Below are positions 6,211 through 14,130 of a stretch of 17,038 nt of DNA, piece by piece. The DNA lies in NCBI GenBank assembly GCA_964403015.1, contig CAYOEJ010000034.1, positions 1 to 17,038 on the forward strand, in the 5' to 3' direction. The stretch is from CAYOEJ01 sp964403015. GTDB lineage: Bacteria; Actinomycetota; Actinomycetes; Actinomycetales; Actinomycetaceae. The notes under the pieces were generated by a model that saw only the letters and a list, made by a program, of their open reading frames with translations, ran no database searches and was not told where the DNA came from. Within the stretch, counting starts at the first letter, position 1. The number at the start of each line of letters is the position of its first letter. The position numbers were made by a program, and so were the translations under genes.

Positions 6211-9200
6211 GTGCGCATGACACGGACCCGAGGTATCTGGGCGTTGATGCTCAGTTTCCTCGTAGCACTCACCGGCATGGGGGCAACTTTCAACACCCCA
6301 GCCCAAGCGGTAGACACAAACGACATCGTTTGGCTCACCTATACACCTGACCCAGATGTCGATGTACCGATGTCTGAATACCGCGTTCACGTATGGAACG
6401 ACGGAGCGGCCGGCACAGACATGCAGTTCACCGGCGTTGACCCCGATGGCAACTTCACTGCAACCATACTTTCACCGGATACAAATGCTGATAGCCTCAA
6501 CCTCATCGTTCACCGCCCGTCGGCCGAAGAGCCGGACAATGTTTGGGCCTGGCAGACCGGCGATCTTACGAATATCGCGCTCGGGTACAGCGTGGATGTT
6601 TCCTACGAGACGCCGAATGAATTCAGCTACCGCGGCGACGGCCCCCAGGAACCCACTCCCCCGGCCGATCCCGAAGCGCAAAGTGTAGACATTGTTTTTA
6701 CCCCGGATCCGAACGTCGCGGCTGACGATTACGACATTTGGCTGTGGCATGCCTCCGAGGACGGTACCAGTGTCCCGTTCGAGGGAACAGACGACGCCGG
6801 TAATCTGACCGCGACGATCATGGCTCCCGACGGTGTGGAGGCGATCAATTTCATCGTGCGCCAAGGCGGCGACGATTGGACGGCACAGACTCCCGATATC
6901 GCGAACATTCCAGTTCCATCCACTGTCACGTTGAGCTACGACGACCCAGAGAACTACGTGGTCGAATCACCTGATGCTCCACCGACCGAGGAGCCAGGCG
7001 AGCTACTTACCGAAGTAGAGATCATCTTGCACTACGTGCGATACGACAATAATTACGACGGCTGGAACGTGTGGACTTGGCTACCCGGCGTCGATGGCCG
7101 GTCAGAGCCACTAGCAGATGAAGATGGCGACCACGTCGCACGCTTCACGCACTCCGATCCTGACGGGATTGAAGAAGTCGGCATCATCATTCGCCAATCC
7201 ATCGATGGCAATGATTGGGCTGCGAAGAATAACCCCGAGGATCTTTTCATTCGTGACTTCCCGAACGGAGTGGCCGAGGTTTGGATCGTTCAGGGAAACC
7301 CCACAATCTTCACCGACCCCAGTGCTCTTCCGGAAGAGCCCGAGATGGGTCAATGCCAGGATCTGCATACAGAAGAGTTCAACGCTGAGAACTATTATGC
7401 GGGCGAGCTTGGCGCAATCTACACGCCGGATTCGACGACCTTCCGCCTGTGGGCACCGACTGCGGAAGTTGTGGAGTTCGTTAACTACTCCGATGGCGGT
7501 GAAGCCATCGAGATGACTGCGGGTGAAAGCGGAACGTGGCAGATCGACCTTGAGGGCGATCAACTGCTTACCGAATACAATTACCGGCTGACCTTCGAAG
7601 ACGGAACGATGACGGAGTCCACCGACCCGTACGCACGTGCCGTCACTGCTAACGGAACTCGCACCGTCGTCGTCGACGCCGAGAACCTCGTTCCCGACAA
7701 CTGGGATGGAACCCGCATGCCGTCGTTCGATGGAATTGAAGATGCCATCATTTATGAGGCACACGTCCGGGACCTGACGATCGGTGAAACAAACGGTATC
7801 GAAAACAAGGGCAAGTTCTTGGGGCTGACCGAGACTGGGACGACGACGGAAGCCGGCAACGCTTCCGGGCTCGACTATCTGTCCTCACTTGGCGTTACCC
7901 ACGTTCAGTTCCTGCCCCTGTACGATTTTGGTTCCGTGGATGAGACTGGCGATCTTTCCTACGGCGCACAGTACAACTGGGGATATGACCCAATGAACTA
8001 CAACGTTCCAGAGGGCTCCTATTCCACCGACCCACTCGATCCAACTTCTCGCATCATTGAAATGAAGCAGATGGTGGAGGCGATTCACGACGAGGAGATG
8101 TACGTGATCATGGACGTGGTTTACAACCACGTATACAACCCCGCTACCTCGCCGCTGGAGAAGACTGTTCCCGGGTACTACTTCCGGATGGACGAATACT
8201 GTAATTTCCACAACGGTACGGGCGTGGGCAATGAGACTGCCTCTGAGCAGCTCATGATGCGTAAGTACATCGTTGACTCGGTTGTCTACTGGGCCGAAAC
8301 CTACGATATTGACGGCTTCCGGTTCGACCTCATGGGTATTCACGACACCGAGACCATGAACCAAGTGCGAGCAGCGCTGGACGAGATCGATCCGGGCATC
8401 GTGATTCTTGGTGAAGGTTGGGAGATGGGCAATCATCCGTCAGGCGTCGAGGGCGCAAACCAGTACAACGCTGAGCTGCTTCCTGGCATGTCGTTCTTCA
8501 ACGATCACTACCGCGACGTCATGAAGGGGTCCAACTTTGAGGCATCAGATCCTGGATTCATTTCAGGTGATGGTTCAGAGAGCCTAGCCTGGGATCTCTA
8601 CAACAATATTATTGGCGCGCAGTATGTGCGCGACTATCTAGACCCGACTCAGTCGGTGATCTACAACGAGGCGCACGACAACTTCACGATGTACGACAAG
8701 CTCATCGCAACCTTGCCGGACGCCTCCGATGATGAGATCGCGCTGCGCCACTCCTTGGCAACCTCAACGCAGTATCTTGCCAACGGCGTGGTCTTCATCC
8801 ATGCAGGTCAAGAATTCCTGCGCACCAAGGACGGCGATCATAACTCGTACCGCTCCCCTGACACTGTCAACGAGCTGCGCTATGACCGTGCGGCCACGTA
8901 CGCACAGGAGGTCGAGTACTTCAAGGATCTCAATGCGTTCCGGGTAGAGAACGATTGGATGCGGATGGATACCTATGCAGAGATTAACGAGGCATACTCA
9001 CTGATCACTGCAGAACCGTTCCACCTCACCTATCAAGTTGCTGACGCCTACGGTGAAGCTGATGTGTTTGCTTTCGTAAACGCAGACACCGCGACGTGGT
9101 CTGCACCTAGTATTCCGGCAGGGAGCTACGACGTCTTGATCCGTGACGGTCAGGTTCTCGATACTCCTGAAGTCATCGAGATTGATGGCACCGTAGATGT

Positions 9201-9597
9201 CTCGGCTCATCGCATTCTCGTCATCCGCGAGCATGTTGAGGCAACGGAGGAGCCGACAGAGCCGCCAACAGAACCGACTGAAGAGCCGACGGAGCCAACA
9301 ACTCCGGTTGAGCCGACAGAGCCGCCAACAGAAGATCCGACGACGGATCCAACTCAGGAACCGACCGGCCCAACCACACCAGTTGAGCCGACGGAGGAAC
9401 CAACAACGGATCCGACAGACGCACCGACCGCGGGGGCGGGTGAGACGCCACTACCGCCGGGAGACCCTGTGACACCTGGCTCGGATGACGATCTCGTGAA
9501 TACTGGTTCATCCGTGCACGGTCTCATCGCGGTAGCACTGGCAGTTCTCACTGCGGGGACTATGGTGCTCGTTGCAAGGCGTAGAGATCTCGTCTAA
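6211..9597 (+). CDS. pulA: Secreted, wall-anchored type I pullulanase (three CBM41/PUD, CBM48, GH13_14)
   Basis: Hydrolyses alpha-1,6 branch links of pullulan, glycogen or starch at the cell surface. GTG 6211 is chosen because AAGGAGG ends 5 nt before it; ATG 6217 is also in frame, and upstream ATG 6115 lacks an RBS and would bury the signal peptide. Signal peptide: TRTRG plus a hydrophobic core, cleavage after AQA (residue 33). Three bacterial pullulanase-associated (CBM41) modules lie at about 36-142, 157-250 and 267-369, and a CBM48 at about 394-490. The GH13 domain carries the type I motif YNWGYDP (588-594), DVVYNH (635-640), GFRFD with nucleophile Asp706, GEGW with acid/base Glu735, and EAHDN with Asp823. 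A Thr/Pro/Glu linker (about 1011-1077) precedes LVNTG (1095-1099), a hydrophobic helix and RRRDLV, a sortase-type tail. The 1128 residues are a usual size for a surface pullulanase. Confidence 0.96.
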   Translation: MRMTRTRGIWALMLSFLVALTGMGATFNTPAQAVDTNDIVWLTYTPDPDVDVPMSEYRVHVWNDGAAGTDMQFTGVDPDGNFTATILSPDTNADSLNLIVHRPSAEEPDNVWAWQTGDLTNIALGYSVDVSYETPNEFSYRGDGPQEPTPPADPEAQSVDIVFTPDPNVAADDYDIWLWHASEDGTSVPFEGTDDAGNLTATIMAPDGVEAINFIVRQGGDDWTAQTPDIANIPVPSTVTLSYDDPENYVVESPDAPPTEEPGELLTEVEIILHYVRYDNNYDGWNVWTWLPGVDGRSEPLADEDGDHVARFTHSDPDGIEEVGIIIRQSIDGNDWAAKNNPEDLFIRDFPNGVAEVWIVQGNPTIFTDPSALPEEPEMGQCQDLHTEEFNAENYYAGELGAIYTPDSTTFRLWAPTAEVVEFVNYSDGGEAIEMTAGESGTWQIDLEGDQLLTEYNYRLTFEDGTMTESTDPYARAVTANGTRTVVVDAENLVPDNWDGTRMPSFDGIEDAIIYEAHVRDLTIGETNGIENKGKFLGLTETGTTTEAGNASGLDYLSSLGVTHVQFLPLYDFGSVDETGDLSYGAQYNWGYDPMNYNVPEGSYSTDPLDPTSRIIEMKQMVEAIHDEEMYVIMDVVYNHVYNPATSPLEKTVPGYYFRMDEYCNFHNGTGVGNETASEQLMMRKYIVDSVVYWAETYDIDGFRFDLMGIHDTETMNQVRAALDEIDPGIVILGEGWEMGNHPSGVEGANQYNAELLPGMSFFNDHYRDVMKGSNFEASDPGFISGDGSESLAWDLYNNIIGAQYVRDYLDPTQSVIYNEAHDNFTMYDKLIATLPDASDDEIALRHSLATSTQYLANGVVFIHAGQEFLRTKDGDHNSYRSPDTVNELRYDRAATYAQEVEYFKDLNAFRVENDWMRMDTYAEINEAYSLITAEPFHLTYQVADAYGEADVFAFVNADTATWSAPSIPAGSYDVLIRDGQVLDTPEVIEIDGTVDVSAHRILVIREHVEATEEPTEPPTEPTEEPTEPTTPVEPTEPPTEDPTTDPTQEPTGPTTPVEPTEEPTTDPTDAPTAGAGETPLPPGDPVTPGSDDDLVNTGSSVHGLIAVALAVLTAGTMVLVARRRDLV
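9241..9440 (+). repeat. PTE/PTD repeat region encoding the wall-spanning linker
   Basis: A degenerate repeat of 3- and 4-residue units (EPTE, PPTE, DPTT, EPTT). The clearest DNA copy is a 24-bp direct repeat at 9250-9273 and 9310-9333, offset by 60 bp. Such Pro/Thr-rich repeats usually carry the enzyme through the peptidoglycan and can vary in length between strains. Confidence 0.75.
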
Positions 9598-9640
9598 GCG
9601 ACCTAGATATGGCACATACATAGGGAGCAAGGCAATAAAT

Positions 9641-9667
9641 AGGGGCGGAGGTTAAGCCTCCGCCCCT
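9641..9667 (+). terminator. Hairpin terminator of the pullulanase gene
   Basis: A perfect 11-bp GC-rich stem AGGGGCGGAGG (9641-9651) / CCTCCGCCCCT (9657-9667) with loop TTAAG, 43 bp after the stop. It is followed by CATCTCTTCCCCT, which is pyrimidine-rich but not a real U-tract. Confidence 0.75.
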
Positions 9668-9725
9668 CATCTCTTCCCCTCTGCTGCCAAGGCTACGCAT
9701 GGCAGCAAATAAGGCCTCATCATTT

Positions 9726-9796
9726 ACATAACTGCGCTGATCCTGCAATTATCTAGCCGCAAATCTAAATTTTGCGCAAAATCAGCGCAGTTATGT
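9726..9796. repeat. 16-bp perfect inverted repeat enclosing a 39-bp core
   Basis: ACATAACTGCGCTGAT at 9726-9741 is repeated inverted (ATCAGCGCAGTTATGT) at 9781-9796. The 39-bp AT-rich core ends in a palindrome that overlaps the right arm. There is no transposase or coding frame inside. It may be a paired operator, a structured leader or a remnant of a small mobile element. The rest of the 334-bp gap (9598-9931) holds a terminator and possible paiB promoter elements but no gene. Confidence 0.7.
9769..9782. promoter_or_regulatory. Perfect 14-bp palindrome, candidate operator
   Basis: ATTTTGCGCAAAAT is its own reverse complement, with a central GCGC as in many LacI-family or other dimeric repressor sites. 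It overlaps the inner end of the right arm of the larger inverted repeat and lies about 150 bp upstream of the PaiB-like gene. Confidence 0.45.
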
Positions 9797-9885
9797 CTCT
9801 GAAAAATTTGGCCGGGGATATAAAGACTGACTGCACACCGAGTTCACTGGATGCTCCAACCAAAATCGCACCCCGGTAGCGGCCA

Positions 9886-9923
9886 GTTCAAATGAACACC
9901 CCGACCACCCGCTGCACTAGACT
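9886..9923 (+). promoter_or_regulatory. Possible promoter/operator of the PaiB-like gene
   Basis: TAGACT (9918-9923) lies 8 nt before the ATG, fitting a -10 for a leaderless message; no Shine-Dalgarno is present. GTTCAAATGAAC (9886-9897), with inverted arms GTTCA/TGAAC, sits where the -35 would be. An alternative -10, TATAAA, is at 9819-9824. Confidence 0.3.
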
Positions 9924-9931
9924 CAACCACT

Positions 9932-10645
9932 ATGTACGTTTCGCATCAGCACTTCGTAGAAGAGTCGGAAGCTCTGGCTCGAGCAAGAGACATCGGCGTC
10001 GGCGAACTGGTCACGTGTGGCCAGGCCGGTCTCAACGCCACGCGAGTTCCCTTTGTCCTCGACCAACGAGGCGAACAGTTATTTGTTGAGACGCACATTG
10101 CGAGGGTTAACCCCCAGTGGCGCGACGACGGCGAAGCGTTGCTTATCGTTAGCGGTCCGGACGCTCACGTGGCCGGGCACTATCTGCCTCCCGAGGATCA
10201 CGATGCGCGAATGCCACTTGTTCCCACGTGGGACTACCTCACAGTTCATATTCGCGGCAAACTCACCGCTCATGACGACGCCGAATGGAAGCGCGCCCAT
10301 CTGCAGAAGATGGTTGACCACCACGAGACCGAATGGAGTGTCAAGGACAATTCCTCGGTGGAGCGTGTTAACCGCGCACTGACCGCACTGGTGGGGGTGG
10401 AAATTGAGGTCACCAGCGTGCTGGGAAAGGCCAAGCTCCACCAAAACATGGACTCGGACCAAATCGAACACATCGCGCAAAATCTCACTGACAACGGTGC
10501 AGTTGAGGTCGGCAATCTTATGCGAGAGATCGCCGTACCATGGGCGCTCGATCGCGAATCGCGTGTTGGTCACGTGCTCTCGCTCAAGGCGGCCAAGCGC
10601 GAAAACCGCCGCCCCGATGGAGCGGCGGAATCCGGCAGTTTCTAA
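9932..10645 (+). CDS. FMN-binding negative transcriptional regulator, PaiB family
   Basis: A 237-residue protein of the PaiB/FMN_bind_2 family, a split-barrel flavin-binding fold. Diagnostic features are the start MYVSHQHFVEE, TRVPFVLDQ (about 38-45), HIARVNPQW (55-63), LLIVSGPDAHVAGHYL (70-85) and VPTWDYLTVHIRGK (97-110). In Bacillus, PaiB is a repressor linked to sporulation and protease genes. In actinobacteria most members are uncharacterised, and the fold also occurs in flavin-dependent reductases, so 'regulator' is only the inherited name. No helix-turn-helix is obvious. The gene converges on the SDR gene with 5 bp between stops. Its 3' end contains a hairpin that may end transcription of that opposing gene. 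Confidence 0.87.
   Translation: MYVSHQHFVEESEALARARDIGVGELVTCGQAGLNATRVPFVLDQRGEQLFVETHIARVNPQWRDDGEALLIVSGPDAHVAGHYLPPEDHDARMPLVPTWDYLTVHIRGKLTAHDDAEWKRAHLQKMVDHHETEWSVKDNSSVERVNRALTALVGVEIEVTSVLGKAKLHQNMDSDQIEHIAQNLTDNGAVEVGNLMREIAVPWALDRESRVGHVLSLKAAKRENRRPDGAAESGSF
10601..10628 (-). terminator. Likely terminator of the minus-strand SDR gene, inside the paiB 3' end
   Basis: A 7-bp stem CCGCCGC/GCGGCGG (10606-10612 and 10622-10628) on the minus strand is followed by UUUU (10605-10602). It lies about 25 bp after the stop of the atypical SDR gene, but within the coding sequence of the converging PaiB-like gene. Confidence 0.5.
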
Positions 10646-10650
10646 CAGGC

Positions 10651-11337
10651 CTAGTCGTCGAGCGTGAACTCTCCCGATAGTCCGGATACGGCGTCTGCGA
10701 TCGGCGTGCTTCCATCGCGGAATGGCACGATCTGATTCAACGCGCCGGGATTACTGAGTGACTCCTGAATCATCAAGGCCACGTTCGCACGCGACGTGTC
10801 CGAACTTTCGCCCTCACTGGGACGTCCGACGTCGATCTGGCCAGATGGTTCTTCCTCCGTAAGCATGCCCGGGCCTAGGATGGTGTAGCTCAGTCCCGAT
10901 TCGACCAGATATGAGTCGGCCTCCACCTTGGCAACCGTGTATGCGTGCATCGGATCGTCCTCGGAAACGCCATGGTTCTTCACAGAACCCACGAAGGAAA
11001 CCATCACGAAGTGCGGAACACCCGCGTTCTTTGCCGCATCGATGGCCTTTTTCGCACCAATGTTATCCACGGCATGTGACCGCTTCGGGCCACCCTTTCC
11101 ACCTGCTCCTGCAGACCAGATGATTGCCGCTGCATTTGTAAAGACGTCCGACATAAGATCGAACGCGTTGTCGTCTTCAACGGAGAGCAGTTCAGCCTTT
11201 GCACCTGTCCGCTCGATATCCTCGCGATGATCCTCGTTGCGAATGAGTGCAACCACCTCGTGTCCCGCATCGACGAGCATTGGTTCGAGTAGTTGTGCGA
11301 CCTTCCCGTGGCCGCCAATGATGACGTACTTTGCCAT
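10651..11337 (-). CDS. NAD(P)H-binding atypical SDR (SDR_a5/YwnB-like)
   Basis: A 228-residue Rossmann-fold protein. MAKYVIIGGHGKVAQLLEPML contains the nucleotide-binding GGHGKV loop (8-13), and IRNEDHREDIERTGA follows the second strand as in NmrA-like and atypical SDRs. IIWSAGAGGKGG (76-87), HFVMVSFVGS and HAYTVAKVEADSYLVESGLSYTILGPGML (Tyr-x3-Lys-like) complete the fold. It lacks a substrate domain of the extended type, and the substrate is unknown; homologues are often annotated as NAD(P)-dependent oxidoreductase or NAD-dependent epimerase. AGGAGGA lies 4-6 nt before the ATG. It is divergent from mycothione reductase across 227 bp and convergent with the PaiB-like gene. Confidence 0.87.
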   Translation of the reverse strand: MAKYVIIGGHGKVAQLLEPMLVDAGHEVVALIRNEDHREDIERTGAKAELLSVEDDNAFDLMSDVFTNAAAIIWSAGAGGKGGPKRSHAVDNIGAKKAIDAAKNAGVPHFVMVSFVGSVKNHGVSEDDPMHAYTVAKVEADSYLVESGLSYTILGPGMLTEEEPSGQIDVGRPSEGESSDTSRANVALMIQESLSNPGALNQIVPFRDGSTPIADAVSGLSGEFTLDD

Positions 11338-11564
11338 AATTCCTCCTCAGGGTCGTACTTTCGACCGTACCAACCCTCGCAGAAGAATCTCGAATGTTCG
11401 GCTGAGCGCAAAGCCCTTCCCCATCTCACTAGTAGTGGCGGACGATAGAACGCCGCTCACCGGTTCAATTCGCACGACGAGTGGCGCACGGTAAAACACT
11501 GCTCCCCGGTTTAATGCAGCGCGGTCATTTCCGCCCATCAACGCTGATTGCTAGTGTTGAGGAC

Positions 11565-12965
11565 ATGACTCACTACGATCTGATCATCATTGGTGCTGGT
11601 TCAGGAAACACTTTCCTCAGTGACGAGTTCTCTCATCTGTCCATCGCCATCGTTCAAGATGGCCCCTTTGGCGGCACATGCCTCAATGTTGGTTGTATCC
11701 CCACAAAAATGTACGCACACACGGCGGAAGTCGCTCGCACGCCAGCCGAGGCGTCAAAGTTCGGCGTCCATGAGACTCTCGATTCTGTAGATTGGCCCGC
11801 GATCCGCGATCGGATCTTTACACGCATCGACCAAGCTGCACTTGAGGGGCTCGCCTACCGGCAGACACATCCGGACAATGAGAACGTGACGGTCATTAAG
11901 GGTCGCGCGAAGCTCACCGGCCCAAAGACTATGGATGTTGAAACCGTTGAAGAGACCTTAGAGCTCAGCTGCGATTTGCTCGTGATCGCCAACGGAGGTC
12001 GCCCTTCAGTCCCGCCGATTGACGGCCTTGACGACGTCGATTTCTTCACAAGCGACACCGTCATGCGAATGGATACCCTCCCCGATTCCCTTTTGGTGCT
12101 CGGTTCGGGGTTCGTTGGAGCAGAGTTCGCCAGCATCTTCGCTGGGCTTGGCGTGGACGTGACGTTGATTGGGATCGAAGATTGTCTCCTCGCCAATGAG
12201 GACGACGACGTCTCGGCCCGATACACGAAGATTGCCCGGGCCTACCTGACGGTTCAGACTGGTTTCACAAGCTCCGGGATTGAGGCCCGTGACGGCAAGA
12301 TCGTACTCACGGGCGATATTCCAGATGGACAGTGCACACTGGAAGCCGACGCCCTCTTGGTCGCCACCGGGCGCCAGCCCAACACGGACCTCCTAGGCGC
12401 CGAATCGGCAGGCTTTGACTTGCACGAGGACGGCAGGCTCGCGGTTGATAAATACCAGCGCGTCCTAGCAGGCGGAAAGCCCGTGGACGGCGTGTGGGCA
12501 CTTGGCGATATCTCCTCGCCCTACCAGCTCAAGCACATCGCTAACCACCAAGCGAAGATCGTCAAACACAACCTTCTGCACGACGAACTTCGCGAAGTCG
12601 ACCACCGCTATATTCCGCATGCCGTATTCGGATACCCGCGCATCGGTTCCGTTGGTATGACGGAAGCCCAAGCTCGGGAAGAGTACGACGACGTCGTCGT
12701 CGGCAAACGCGAATACTCAACCGTTGCGTACGGCTGGGCACTCGAAGATACCACCGGCTTTGCGAAGGTGATTGCGCGCGAGTCTGGCGAGCTTCTCGGT
12801 GCACACGTGATTGGGCCCGAAGCACCCACACTCGTGCAGCTCCTGATCCAAGCGATGAGTACGGGCCAGAAGGTCCAAGACATCGTGCGTACGCAGCATT
12901 GGATCCATCCGGCGTTGCCCGAGGTTATTGAGAACGCTCTGATCGATACGGGTCTCGTTGAATAG
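11565..12965 (+). CDS. mtr: Mycothione reductase
   Basis: An NADPH-dependent flavoprotein disulfide reductase that reduces oxidised mycothiol (mycothione) back to mycothiol, the main low-molecular-weight thiol of actinobacteria. The 466 residues match the family. FAD-binding GAGSGN (10-15) is followed by the redox-active GGTCLNVGCIPTK with Cys39 and Cys44. The NADPH-binding loop is LVLGSGFVGAEFASIFAGLGV, the second FAD site GVWALGDISSPYQLKHIANHQA, and the C-terminal catalytic dyad lies in HWIHPALPEVIENAL (His448, Glu453). GAGSGN in place of GxGxxG, and SSPYQLKHIANHEA-like wording, separate it from lipoamide, glutathione and mercuric reductases. ATG 11565 is chosen because it begins the conserved strand THYDLIIIGAG. 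The Shine-Dalgarno is poor, since GAGG is only 2 nt away. An earlier in-frame ATG at 11481 adds non-conserved residues. Confidence 0.95.
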   Translation: MTHYDLIIIGAGSGNTFLSDEFSHLSIAIVQDGPFGGTCLNVGCIPTKMYAHTAEVARTPAEASKFGVHETLDSVDWPAIRDRIFTRIDQAALEGLAYRQTHPDNENVTVIKGRAKLTGPKTMDVETVEETLELSCDLLVIANGGRPSVPPIDGLDDVDFFTSDTVMRMDTLPDSLLVLGSGFVGAEFASIFAGLGVDVTLIGIEDCLLANEDDDVSARYTKIARAYLTVQTGFTSSGIEARDGKIVLTGDIPDGQCTLEADALLVATGRQPNTDLLGAESAGFDLHEDGRLAVDKYQRVLAGGKPVDGVWALGDISSPYQLKHIANHQAKIVKHNLLHDELREVDHRYIPHAVFGYPRIGSVGMTEAQAREEYDDVVVGKREYSTVAYGWALEDTTGFAKVIARESGELLGAHVIGPEAPTLVQLLIQAMSTGQKVQDIVRTQHWIHPALPEVIENALIDTGLVE

Positions 12966-12975
12966 AGCCTCAGTA

Positions 12976-13011
12976 ACGGAGCGCTAAGCGAGCAAGCTCT
13001 GGACGCTCCGT
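12976..13011 (+). terminator. Weak hairpin after mycothione reductase
   Basis: ACGGAGCG (12976-12983) and CGCTCCGT (13004-13011) can pair as an 8-bp stem with a 20-nt loop starting 11 nt after the stop. There is no U-tract, so termination is uncertain. Confidence 0.35.
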
Positions 13012-13150
13012 AACCCATCACGAATTACCCTGCTTGAAATGAGAATTTCATACGTCCGATTCTCACTTCGGGCGAATTGAGGGCATTCTCGAATGCGCAC
13101 CGAGCTCCTTAACTATTCTGGGAAACATCCCTACTAACAAAGGAGTTTCG

Positions 13151-13912
13151 ATGGGAAAGCTTGATAATAAGGTCGTTATCGTTACCGGTGCAGCGAGCGG
13201 CATGGGCAAGGAGATCGCACTACTTTTCGCGAACGAAGGCGCAAAGGTCGTAGCCTCTGACATCAACGAAGATGGCGCCAAGAGCGTCGTTGAGGCTATT
13301 ACTGGCGACGGCGGGTCAGCTATCGCCATGCGTACGGACGTCTCCTCCGAAGAGGACGTTAATGCGCTCGTTGATCGCACCCTTGAGGAGTACGGAACTC
13401 TCGATGTGCTCGTAAACAATGCAGGCATCATGGATAACGTCGACCCGATTGACGATGTCACTAACGAAACCTGGCAGCGCGTATTCGCCATCAACGTTGA
13501 CTCGGTGATGTACACGATTCGCAAGGCGATGCCTACCTTCCTCGAGAAAAAGGCTGGCGTCATCGTCAACCTCGCCTCTGTCGGCGGCCTCTTTGGCGGA
13601 CGTGCAGGCGTGGCCTACACCGCCGCGAAGCATGCGGTTGTTGGCATCACAAAGAACGTGGGCTTCTTCCACGCGCCGGATGGAATTCGTTGTAACGCGA
13701 TCGCCCCCGGCGGCGTCAACACGAATATTGGCGCATCGATGAAAACGCCGAATATGAAGGGACTTGCCCGCCAAGGCGTTGGTCTTGAAGTTTCTCCCCG
13801 CTTTGGTGATGCTTCCGAGATTGCCTCGGCCGCGCTGTTCTTGGCCTCGGATGATTCTTCGTTCGTTAACGGAACAATCCTTACGGTCGACGGCGGCTGG
13901 TCGGCCTACTAA
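13151..13912 (+). CDS. Classical short-chain dehydrogenase/reductase (FabG/glucose-dehydrogenase-like)
   Basis: A 253-residue cytosolic SDR. TGAASGMG (12-19) is the cofactor loop. Asp37 at the end of the second strand (VVASDIN) suggests NAD(H) rather than NADP(H). NNAG is at 89-92, and the catalytic tetrad is Asn115, Ser143, Tyr156 and Lys160 (YTAAK). It ends with the common tail SFVNGTILTVDGGWSAY. The family is broad (3-oxoacyl-ACP reductases, glucose 1-dehydrogenases, alcohol and diol dehydrogenases), and no substrate can be read from the sequence. As a stand-alone gene with no fatty-acid neighbours it is unlikely to be the main fabG. AAAGGAG lies 6 nt before the ATG. It is 185 bp after mycothione reductase, with its own possible -10 (TATTCT, 13114-13119), and is followed by a clear terminator. 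Confidence 0.93.
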   Translation: MGKLDNKVVIVTGAASGMGKEIALLFANEGAKVVASDINEDGAKSVVEAITGDGGSAIAMRTDVSSEEDVNALVDRTLEEYGTLDVLVNNAGIMDNVDPIDDVTNETWQRVFAINVDSVMYTIRKAMPTFLEKKAGVIVNLASVGGLFGGRAGVAYTAAKHAVVGITKNVGFFHAPDGIRCNAIAPGGVNTNIGASMKTPNMKGLARQGVGLEVSPRFGDASEIASAALFLASDDSSFVNGTILTVDGGWSAY

Positions 13913-13941
13913 GTCTGCAGCCCGAGTCTTCGCCACTGAAG

Positions 13942-13970
13942 AGATTGGGAGCGCTCAGCGCTTCCAATCT
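13942..13970 (+). terminator. Terminator of the SDR gene
   Basis: A 14-bp stem AGATTGGGAGCGCT (13942-13955) / AGCGCTTCCAATCT (13957-13970) with one G-U pair, followed by TCTTT. It lies 30 bp after the stop. Confidence 0.75.
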
Positions 13971-13975
13971 TCTTT

Positions 13976-14130
13976 GCGGCAGGAGATGCAACCACCCACC
14001 GCTGGTTCGGGATTGCAAGGGCCGGCCCCATATGGAGCCGGCTCTTGCAGGGATTTTTACCCCGGGCGCAGGTTGACGCTAACTCAGAACCTGCTGTGCT
14101 TGTTTCTCACTATCCTGAGAGACTTCCCAA
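13976..14130. other. Non-coding stretch left of the assembly gap
   Basis: About 155 bp with no supported gene. It contains the second hairpin (14015-14058). A short frame reading rightwards into the Ns has no RBS, family feature or codon-usage support. Confidence 0.45.
14015..14058 (+). terminator. Second strong hairpin with U-run
   Basis: A 15-bp stem with one G-U pair and one mismatch (14015-14029 with 14034-14048, tetraloop ATAT) is followed after five bases by TTTTT (14054-14058). It could back up the SDR terminator. The minus-strand PRC-barrel gene also points towards it, but the U-run favours the plus direction. Confidence 0.65.

Noticed and set aside
5990..6220. 76-codon plus-strand frame before pulA
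   Set aside because: No RBS, overlaps the pullulanase Shine-Dalgarno and start, and the peptide resembles nothing.
9726..9796. Inverted repeat as an insertion-sequence end pair
   Set aside because: Only 39 bp lie between the arms, no target-site duplication is evident, and there is no transposase; kept only as a repeat of unknown role.
11345..11370. GGTCG/CGACC and GTAC/GTAC repeats upstream of the atypical SDR gene
   Set aside because: Arms are too short to call an operator without conservation.
11481..11564. Longer mycothione reductase start at ATG 11481
   Set aside because: The added residues are not part of the flavoprotein N-terminus; homologues begin at the strand found after 11565.
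13035..13065. Small inverted repeats TGAAAT/ATTTCA and TGAGAAT/ATTCTCA upstream of the SDR gene
   Set aside because: Arms of 6-7 bp in an AT-rich intergenic stretch are expected by chance; not strong enough to list as an operator.
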